Assembly (NCBI RefSeq): GCF_934643405.1
Contig: NZ_CAKUCL010000012.1
Span: 1-56,984, forward strand
Reading direction: 5' to 3'
Origin: an uncultured Actinoplanes sp.
GTDB lineage: Bacteria; Actinomycetota; Actinomycetes; Mycobacteriales; Micromonosporaceae
DNA: 56,984 nt
The translations under genes were made by a program, and so were the position numbers. The notes under the pieces were generated by a model. The model was not told where the DNA came from, made no database searches, and worked only from the letters and a program-made list of their open reading frames with translations. Below are positions 51,895 to 56,984 of this stretch, in pieces. The stretch's first letter is position 1; each line of letters starts with the position of its first letter.

Positions 51895-52214
51895 GGCTCT
51901 TCCCTCTCCAGCTTGTTCTTGAGATCGACGAGCGCCGTGACGTGGTGCTCGGTGTATTTGTCGATCCACCGGTCGTGGATCAGCCGGATCGGCACGGGGT
52001 TGAGGAAGTGCAGCTTCTCCCGCCCGGAACGGCGCGTGACGACAAGACCGGCCTCCTCCAGCACCTTGAGGTGCTTCGCGACGCCGAATCGGGTCATCTC
52101 CAGCTCGGACTCCAGCTCGGTGAGCGTGCGGCCGTCACGCGCGAAGAGCAGATCGAGCAGAAACCGACGGCTCGGGTCCGCGAGTGCCTTGAACACCAAG
52201 TCGTCATGCTCCAT
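51891..52214 (-). CDS. ArsR-family transcriptional regulator
   Basis: This is a 107-residue winged-helix protein. FKALADPSRRFLLDLLFARD begins the fold, the recognition helix is MTRFGVAKHLKVLEEAGLVV, and the wing is RRSGREKLHFLNPVPIRLI. No CxC metal site is visible, so it is probably not a metal sensor. It is the first gene of a two-gene operon with the SRPBCC protein. A strong promoter with its predicted start at the ATG suggests a leaderless mRNA, and a dyad between the promoter boxes is a candidate autoregulatory site. Confidence 0.93.
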   Translation of the reverse strand: MEHDDLVFKALADPSRRFLLDLLFARDGRTLTELESELEMTRFGVAKHLKVLEEAGLVVTRRSGREKLHFLNPVPIRLIHDRWIDKYTEHHVTALVDLKNKLEREEP

Positions 52215-52220
52215 GACGCA

Positions 52221-52250
52221 AAGTTATGAGACCATTAGGTCACGTGTCAA
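52221..52250 (-). promoter_or_regulatory. Promoter of the arsR-SRPBCC operon with possible operator
   Basis: On the reverse strand TTGACA (52245-52250) and TAACTT (52221-52226) are separated by 18 bases, a good sigma-70-type arrangement. The expected start, six to seven bases after the -10 box, falls on the A of the ATG at 52214. Between the boxes GACC-N4-GGTC (52230-52241) is a small dyad where the ArsR protein could bind. Confidence 0.6.
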
Positions 52251-52489
52251 CCCCGAGCTTCCGGTTCGCCGCCCGTTCGCCGCTCCGCCGCAGTCGCACG
52301 AGAGTGGGTCAGCCACACGCCGATCCCCGCCGATCTGGCAGCCGCGACCCCCGCCGAATCTGGTCACCCGCGATGTGTGTCCGCGCCGCTGGATTCGCCC
52401 GGGAAGTAGTTAGCGCCGGCGGCGGCGAGTCGCCCCGGCTCCCAGCCCCGCCGCCCGCAGATCGCAGGGGCCCCGAGTGGCGCCGCACG

Positions 52490-52880
52490 GGAGCTGTGCC
52501 GGATCCAAGTCGCGCCGCATCGAGTTGCCGCGAATCCAAGTCGCGCCGCCCGTGGGTTGGGCCGCCCGTGGGTCGCGCCGCCGTGGGTTGGGCTGCTCGC
52601 GGGTTGGGCCGCTCGCGAGTCGCGCCGGATGCGGGTCGCGATGACCGCCAGATGCGGATCGCGGATCGCGGGTTGCGCCGGATACGGATCGCGGGTCGCA
52701 GCGGGATGTGGGTCGCGGATCGCGGGTCGCGCGGGATGTCGTTCGCGGGATGCGGGTCGCGCGGGATGCGGGGCGCGGGATACGAGTCCCGCCAGATGCT
52801 GGTCGCGCCGGATGCGGGGTCGCCGGTCGCGAAGTATCGCGGGAGGCGGGTCGCGCCGGATGCGTTCGCCGTGGATGTCG
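52490..52880. repeat. Degenerate short tandem repeats (core gcgggtcgcgcgggatg)
   Basis: The block consists of many diverged copies of 10-24-base units built on gtgggtcgcgcc, ggatgcgggtcgc and gcgggttgggcc. Neighbouring copies share half-units, so the period is irregular. The pattern resembles repeated slippage and exchange followed by mutation. No hairpin regularity typical of REP elements was seen. Confidence 0.65.
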
Positions 52881-53202
52881 GAAGTGCCGGACGGCACGGA
52901 CGCTGCCGGACCGGCGACAGGAGGCGGCAGCGGTCTCATCGCTCGGATCGTTCCTCAAGGGCGGGGCCATGCCAAAGATTGCCCTGAGTGACCAGTTACT
53001 GCTTCCCGGGTCAGATTTAAGGCAGTCCTAATAGACGGCCATCGACGGTCGGCGCTACGTTGGCGTCCGGATTTGCTGGAAACTTTCAAGTATCTGGAAG
53101 TGCTCCCAGCTCCGCCGGAACCGCCCCCGAGAGGGCCACAGTTCTCCCGGCGGAGGAGTTCTTCCTCTTCGTCGGTGGAGACGGTACAGCGCAGGGTGGC
53201 GG

Positions 53203-53256
53203 CCCTGCGCTGTGCCCCGGCCCTGCGCTGTGCCCCGGCCCTGCGCTGTGCCCCGG
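53203..53256. repeat. 18-bp tandem repeat, three exact copies
   Basis: CCCTGCGCTGTGCCCCGG is repeated exactly at 53203-53220, 53221-53238 and 53239-53256. A partial fourth copy (CCCTGCCTG) follows. No coding gene covers it. Confidence 0.9.
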
Positions 53257-53650
53257 CCCTGCCTGAGTCGCGCCCTGCCCGAAGCCCCGCCCCTGCCCGA
53301 TGCAGCCCCCCGTTCAACGACCCGACCGGTTCCCGGAGCCGCAAAGGCGAGCATCATGCGTTTTCCCGTTTTGACCGCAACCACTCACTCACGTCGCCGT
53401 GGCGCGCCGAGCGCTATGGACGCGCCAGCGGCCAGCTCGGCTCGCCACGGCCCTCGGCGTGAGCAGCGGCCCGTACCCCCCACCCACCCACGACCCCAAG
53501 CTCTTGCCTTTCAAAGAGCCGGACCCACGAGACCCCGCCACGCCCCGACAGAGCCCACCCCCGCACCGTGGGGTCTGGGGGCTCGGCCCCCAGAAAACAG
53601 GGCGACGCGACAGGGTCCGCGCTCCCCGCGGACAGGGTGATCCTTCGCGG

Positions 53651-53721
53651 AGCGGGCGACGAGAATCGAACTCGCGTAATCAGTTTGGAAGACTGAGGCT
53701 CTACCATTGAGCTACGCCCGC
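53651..53721 (-). tRNA. tRNA-Gly (anticodon TCC)
   Basis: The reverse strand folds as a 71-base cloverleaf. Acceptor strands are GCGGGCG and CGCCCGC with discriminator T. The D-arm is GCTCAATGGTAGAGC, the anticodon loop CTTCCAA between TCAGT and ACTGA, and the T-arm GCGAGTTCGATTCTCGT. Anticodon TCC reads GGA and GGG glycine codons. No CCA is encoded. A possible -10 box (TACGAT, 53752-53757 reverse strand) lies upstream. It diverges from tRNA-Pro. Confidence 0.95.
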
Positions 53722-53833
53722 GACCCCCTGCTGAAGCAGGGACGCTCGCACATCGTACTGAATCATCTCCCGCCCGCGCGAACCGGATTCCCCACCAGGT
53801 GACTCCAGCGCACGCGCGCGGAAGCGGACCGCA

Positions 53834-53839
53834 TACACT
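53834..53839 (+). promoter_or_regulatory. Candidate -10 box for tRNA-Pro and tig
   Basis: TACACT lies 11 bases before the first base of tRNA-Pro, where a -10 element is expected for a stable RNA gene. No convincing -35 hexamer is visible 17 bases upstream. Confidence 0.35.
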
Positions 53840-53850
53840 GGCCGTCGCCA

Positions 53851-53924
53851 CGGGGTGTGGCGCAGCTTGGTAGCGCACTCGCTTTGGGAGCGAGGGGCCG
53901 TGGGTTCAAATCCCGCCACCCCGA
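53851..53924 (+). tRNA. tRNA-Pro (anticodon TGG)
   Basis: This is a 74-base cloverleaf with acceptor strands CGGGGTG and CACCCCG and discriminator A. The D-arm is GCGCAGCTTGGTAGCGC, the anticodon loop TTTGGGA between CTCGC and GCGAG, and the T-arm contains GTTCAAATC. Anticodon TGG reads CCA and CCG proline codons. The tig start is 38 bases downstream, so the two may share a transcript. Confidence 0.96.
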
Positions 53925-53961
53925 CTGACATCAACTATCGGCAGCAACAAGGAGTACGCCT

Positions 53962-55314
53962 GTGAAGAGCACCGTCGAGACTCTGAGCCCGACTCGGGTG
54001 AAGCTCGCCATCGAGGTGCCGTTCGACGAGCTCAAGCCGAACCTGCAGAAGGCGTACCGCGAGATCGGCGCCCAGGTGCAGGTGCCCGGCTTCCGTCGCG
54101 GCAAGATCCCGAGCGCGGTCATCGACCAGCGTGTCGGGCGTGGCGCGGTCCTGAACGAGGCTGTCCAGGAGGCGATCCCGCAGCAGATCCTCGCGGCCGT
54201 GCAGGAGCACGACGTGAAGACGCTGGGCCGCCCCGAGGTCGAGATCACCGAGTTCGGCGACAACGAGCCGCTGAAGTTCACCGCCGAGGTCGACGTGCGG
54301 CCCGAGATCACCGTGCCGGACCTGTCGACCATCTCGGTCACCGTGCCGGCGGTCGAGATCGGCGAGAACGAGATCGACGAGCAGATCAACGGCCTGCGCG
54401 AGCGCTTCGCCACGCTGAAGACCGTGGAGCGGCCCGCCGCCGAGGGTGACTACGTGCAGCTCGACCTGCGCGCCACCGTCGACGGCGAGGAGGTGCCGGG
54501 CGGCTCGGCCACCAACATCTCGCACGAGGTCGGCAGCAAGCAGCTGCTCCCGGGGCTCGACGAGGTGCTGGTCGGGATGAGCGCCGGCGAGGACAAGACC
54601 TTCACCACGCAGCTGGTCGGCGGCGACTTCGCCGGTCGCGACGCCGAGGTGTCGGTGAGCGTGCGCAGCGTCAAGGACAAGCAGCTGCCCGAGATCGACG
54701 ACGAGTTCGCCCAGCTGGCGAGCGAGTTCGACACCCTCGAGGAGCTGCGCAACGACCTGCGCGAGCGGCTCACCCGGGTGAAGAAGGTCGAGCAGATCTA
54801 CGCGGCCCGGGACGAGGCGCTCAAGCAGCTCGTCGAGGCGGCCGAGATCCCGGCTCCCGAGGGCGTCGTCAAGGACGAGGTCGAGGGCCGCAAGCAGGCG
54901 ATGACCGACCAGCTGGAGCGGATCGGCGCGACCCTGCAGGACTACCTGAGCTCCGAGGAGAAGACCGAGGAGCAGATCGACGAGGAGCTGACCGAGGCGG
55001 CCCAGGAGGGCGTCCGGATCCAGCTGCTGCTCGACACCATCGCGGACGCCGAGGACGTGCAGGTCTCCGACGACGAGTTCGGCCACGAGATCGTGCACCG
55101 TGCGCAGCGCGCCCAGATGCAGCCGCAGCAGTACTACGACCAGCTCGTGCAGTCGGGTGCGGCCGCCGCCGTGTTCGGTGACGTGCGCCGGGGCAAGGCG
55201 CTCGCCTCGGTGATGGAGCAGGTCACCATGAAGGACACCGACGGCAACACCCTCACGCTCGACGACCTGCGGGCCGCGAGCGAGGACGAGCACGCCGGGC
55301 ACAACCACCCGTGA
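53962..55314 (+). CDS. tig: Trigger factor (ribosome-associated chaperone and prolyl isomerase)
   Basis: This is a 450-residue chaperone. The ribosome-binding domain (1-115) contains the signature VPGFRRGKIPSAVI. The FKBP-type isomerase domain (about 155-240) has GDYVQLDLRATVDGEEVPGG and LLPGLDEVLVGMSAGE. The C-terminal helical cradle follows and ends in a His-rich tail (EDEHAGHNHP). GGAG lies seven bases before the GTG. It meets nascent chains at the ribosome exit. The order tig-clpP1-clpP2 is conserved in bacteria, and a perfect terminator follows. Confidence 0.98.
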   Translation: MKSTVETLSPTRVKLAIEVPFDELKPNLQKAYREIGAQVQVPGFRRGKIPSAVIDQRVGRGAVLNEAVQEAIPQQILAAVQEHDVKTLGRPEVEITEFGDNEPLKFTAEVDVRPEITVPDLSTISVTVPAVEIGENEIDEQINGLRERFATLKTVERPAAEGDYVQLDLRATVDGEEVPGGSATNISHEVGSKQLLPGLDEVLVGMSAGEDKTFTTQLVGGDFAGRDAEVSVSVRSVKDKQLPEIDDEFAQLASEFDTLEELRNDLRERLTRVKKVEQIYAARDEALKQLVEAAEIPAPEGVVKDEVEGRKQAMTDQLERIGATLQDYLSSEEKTEEQIDEELTEAAQEGVRIQLLLDTIADAEDVQVSDDEFGHEIVHRAQRAQMQPQQYYDQLVQSGAAAAVFGDVRRGKALASVMEQVTMKDTDGNTLTLDDLRAASEDEHAGHNHP

Positions 55315-55322
55315 TCTGGATC

Positions 55323-55362
55323 GCAGGCCGTCGTCCCACCGCCCGGTGGGACGACGGCCTGC
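55323..55362 (+). terminator. Strong intrinsic terminator after tig
   Basis: An 18-pair perfect stem (55323-55340 with 55345-55362) has the four-base loop GCCC, beginning eight bases after the tig stop. GGCTTTCC follows. It separates tig transcription from clpP1. Confidence 0.92.
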
Positions 55363-55391
55363 GGCTTTCCGGCCGCCTTTCGGCCCGCGTG

Positions 55392-55402
55392 CGCTGTCAG
55401 CG
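55392..55402. promoter_or_regulatory. ClgR-type operator upstream of clpP1
   Basis: The site CGCTGTCAGCG reads CGCTGACAGCG on the other strand. It fits the actinobacterial ClgR core CGCYNANRGCG, with matching flanks (GTG left, AAC right). It lies 113 bases before the clpP1 ATG. ClgR activates clpP1P2 in Corynebacterium, Streptomyces and Mycobacterium. The match is from the consensus as I know it. Confidence 0.7.
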
Positions 55403-55514
55403 AACACCTGCCCGAGGGGGAAGCTGATGCGCATTCGACCGGTTAGGTTGGTCGTACGACGGACAACCTGCCGGCCGGAATCTCGGCCGACACAGTCAGC
55501 TGTGAAGGGCTGCC

Positions 55515-56147
55515 ATGACTGATCTCCACATCCCTGCCAGCCCCCTGCTGCGCGGTGGCGACACCCTCAGCGGCAACCTCGACGACTCGGTCTACAACCG
55601 CCTGCTGCGCGAGCGCATCATCTTCCTCGGCAGCGAGGTGACCGACGCCGCGGCCAACCGCATCTGCGCGCAGCTGTTGCTGCTCTCCGCCGAGGACCCT
55701 GAGCGGGACATCAACCTCTGGATCAACTCGCCGGGTGGCTCGGTCTACTCGGGCATGGCGATCTACGACACGATGCAGTTCATCGACAACGACGTCTCGA
55801 CCGTCGCGATGGGCATGGCCGCGTCGATGGGTCAGTTCCTGCTCTGCGCCGGCACCCCCGGCAAGCGCTACGCGCTGCCGCACGCCCGCATCATGATGCA
55901 CCAGCCGTCCGGTGGCATGGGTGGCACGGCCGCCGACATCGCCATCCAGGCCGAGCAGATGCTCTACACCAAGCGCATGTTCCAGGAGCGGATCGCGTTT
56001 CACACCGGTCAGACGCAGGAGCAGATCGAGGCCGACTTCGACCGGGACCGCTGGTTCACGGCGCAGGAGGCGAAGGACTATGGCTTCATCGACAAGGTGA
56101 TCACCGGAGCCACCGAGGTGCCCGAGGGCGCCGGAACGCTGAACTGA
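55515..56147 (+). CDS. clpP1: ATP-dependent Clp protease proteolytic subunit ClpP1
   Basis: This is a 210-residue serine protease subunit. The catalytic triad is Ser104 in GMAASMGQF, His129 in RIMMHQPSGG and Asp178 in DFDRDRWF. INSPGGSVYSGMAIYDTMQ is the oxyanion and GGxx region. The N-terminal propeptide is short. It assembles with ClpP2 into the mixed tetradecamer used with ClpX or ClpC1. clpP2 follows 11 bases later. Confidence 0.97.
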   Translation: MTDLHIPASPLLRGGDTLSGNLDDSVYNRLLRERIIFLGSEVTDAAANRICAQLLLLSAEDPERDINLWINSPGGSVYSGMAIYDTMQFIDNDVSTVAMGMAASMGQFLLCAGTPGKRYALPHARIMMHQPSGGMGGTAADIAIQAEQMLYTKRMFQERIAFHTGQTQEQIEADFDRDRWFTAQEAKDYGFIDKVITGATEVPEGAGTLN

Positions 56148-56158
56148 GGAGCGGAAAA

Positions 56159-56824
56159 ATGACCGACCTGACCATGCCTCCCGGGTTCGCTCCGGTGCAC
56201 AACCGTTACGTGCTGCCCTCGTTCATCGAGCGTTCGTCGAACGGGATGATGAAGGAGACGAACCCGTACAACAAGATGTTCGAGGACCGGATCATCTTCC
56301 TCGGCGTCCAGGTGGACGACGCGTCGGCCAACGACGTGATGGCCCAGCTGCTGACGCTGGAGAGCTCCGACCCGGACCGCGACATCACGATGTACATCAA
56401 CTCGCCCGGTGGCTCGTTCACGGCCATGACGGCCATCTACGACACCATGCAGTACGTCCGGCCGGACATCTCGACGGTCTGCCTCGGGCAGGCCGCCAGC
56501 GCCGCCGCCGTCCTGCTCGCCGGTGGCACGCCGGGCAAGCGCCTGGCCCTGCCGCACTCCCGCGTCCTGATCCACCAGCCGGCCACCGAGGGCGGCTACG
56601 GTCAGGGTTCGGACATCGAGATCCAGGCGCGTGAGATCCTCCGGATGCGCACGCAGCTGGAGGAGATGATCGCTCGCCACACCGGCCAGCCGGTCGAGAA
56701 GGTTCGCAAGGACATCGACCGTGACAAGATCATGACGGCCGAGGAGGCCAAGGAGTACGGCCTGGTCGACACCGTTCTGGCCAGCCGCAAGAAGACGCTG
56801 CAGGCCGTCGGTTCGGGCAGCTGA
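56159..56824 (+). CDS. clpP2: ATP-dependent Clp protease proteolytic subunit ClpP2
   Basis: This is a 221-residue subunit with a longer N-terminus than ClpP1 (MTDLTMPPGFAPVHNRYVLP). The triad is Ser114 in GQAASAAAVL, His139 in RVLIHQPATEGGYGQGSDIE and Asp188 in DIDRDKIM. GAGGAGCGG lies upstream of its ATG. In actinobacteria the ClpP1P2 hetero-oligomer is the active form, and clpX normally follows; the window ends 160 bases later before it can be seen. Confidence 0.97.
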   Translation: MTDLTMPPGFAPVHNRYVLPSFIERSSNGMMKETNPYNKMFEDRIIFLGVQVDDASANDVMAQLLTLESSDPDRDITMYINSPGGSFTAMTAIYDTMQYVRPDISTVCLGQAASAAAVLLAGGTPGKRLALPHSRVLIHQPATEGGYGQGSDIEIQAREILRMRTQLEEMIARHTGQPVEKVRKDIDRDKIMTAEEAKEYGLVDTVLASRKKTLQAVGSGS

Positions 56825-56833
56825 GAGCACGGA

Positions 56834-56878
56834 TGTCAGGGGCCGGCCGGGTCGCGATAGACTGGCCGACCCCTGACA
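56834..56878. repeat. Inverted repeat downstream of clpP2
   Basis: TGTCAGGGG (56834-56842) is the exact inverse of CCCCTGACA (56870-56878), and GGCC/GGCC segments inside extend the pairing imperfectly. It starts ten bases after the clpP2 stop and could attenuate or separate clpP2 from a downstream gene. Confidence 0.55.
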
Positions 56879-56984
56879 CGCCCGTTTTGGGGGGTCGGAG
56901 AACAGCCCCTTTGCGGGTAACGTCGAGCATGCATCCTCAGTTACGCGGTTCGGCAGACGATGAGATGGCAACGAGGCGCTCAGT

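Larger units (their letters stand above)
52251..53650. other. Repeat-rich non-coding region upstream of the tRNA cluster
   Basis: About 1.4 kb without a credible gene. Many frames are open on both strands because of repetitive Gly/Arg-type sequence, but none has a proper start, family motif or balanced composition. It contains a degenerate repeat block (52490-52880), an exact 18-base triplicate at 53203, and otherwise unstructured GC-rich DNA. A genomic boundary between the arsR operon and the tRNA/tig region. Confidence 0.6.

Noticed and set aside
52557..53031. Gly/Arg-rich frames in the degenerate repeat region
   Set aside because: Similar frames exist in several phases and on both strands, with no start signal or domain.

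Overview
The window is high-GC actinobacterial DNA, with frequent GTG starts, AGGAGG-type ribosome binding sites and 4-base ATGA/GTGA/TGATG gene overlaps. It most resembles Micromonosporaceae (Actinoplanes-like); the family is inferred from gene content and not proven. Many genes correspond to the Mycobacterium tuberculosis Rv2460c-Rv2478c neighbourhood: ssb paralog, ettA, thioesterase, glbO, HNH protein, DUF5130, pepN, rpiB, tig, clpP1 and clpP2.

Layout. 1-3.3 kb: end of a Pro/Tyr-rich protein gene, a gene-poor stretch, then an eroded mobile-element scar beside tRNA-Arg(TCT). The scar holds a frameshifted tyrosine-integrase remnant, a frameshifted small element-type gene and two orphan membrane-protein genes with lower-GC stretches. 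3.4-7.7 kb: a STAND NB-ARC/TPR protein, an alpha/beta hydrolase and a single-stranded DNA-binding protein. 7.8-28 kb: cobalamin genes (cobD, cobQ, a CobB-like protein, cobC, cobT, cobA) interleaved with a P-loop kinase, peptidases, an FAD monooxygenase, ATP-dependent DNA ligase LigB, SURF1 and a bifunctional penicillin-binding protein. 28-34 kb: otsA, ettA, a thioesterase and small housekeeping proteins. 34-42 kb: a secreted beta-propeller, GlbO, an MFS transporter, MscS, an HNH protein, a class F sortase with a likely surface substrate, and a broken Uma2 gene. 42-52 kb: pepN, DUF1015, an HSL-type hydrolase, rpiB, Eis-like acetyltransferase, a family 2 glycosyltransferase and an ArsR/SRPBCC pair. 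52-53.6 kb: repeat-rich non-coding DNA. 53.6-57 kb: tRNA-Gly and tRNA-Pro, tig with a strong terminator, and clpP1-clpP2 behind a ClgR-type operator.

Themes. CobD makes the aminopropanol-bearing cobinamide from cobyric acid, CobQ amidates the ring, CobC-type decarboxylase supplies aminopropanol phosphate, CobT activates the lower base, and CobA opens the corrin branch. The CobB-like protein stands out: its class I amidotransferase domain has Gly where the nucleophile Cys should be, and it carries a long His/Gln/Pro/Ala repeat tail. The window is rich in short tandem repeats whose periods (18, 24, 30, 42, 45 and 54 bp) are all multiples of three. Several were fixed inside proteins (SURF1 C-terminus, CobC N-terminus, CobB-like tail, a Pro-rich membrane protein). 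I found no CRISPR array, intact insertion sequence, biosynthetic gene cluster or cobalamin riboswitch.
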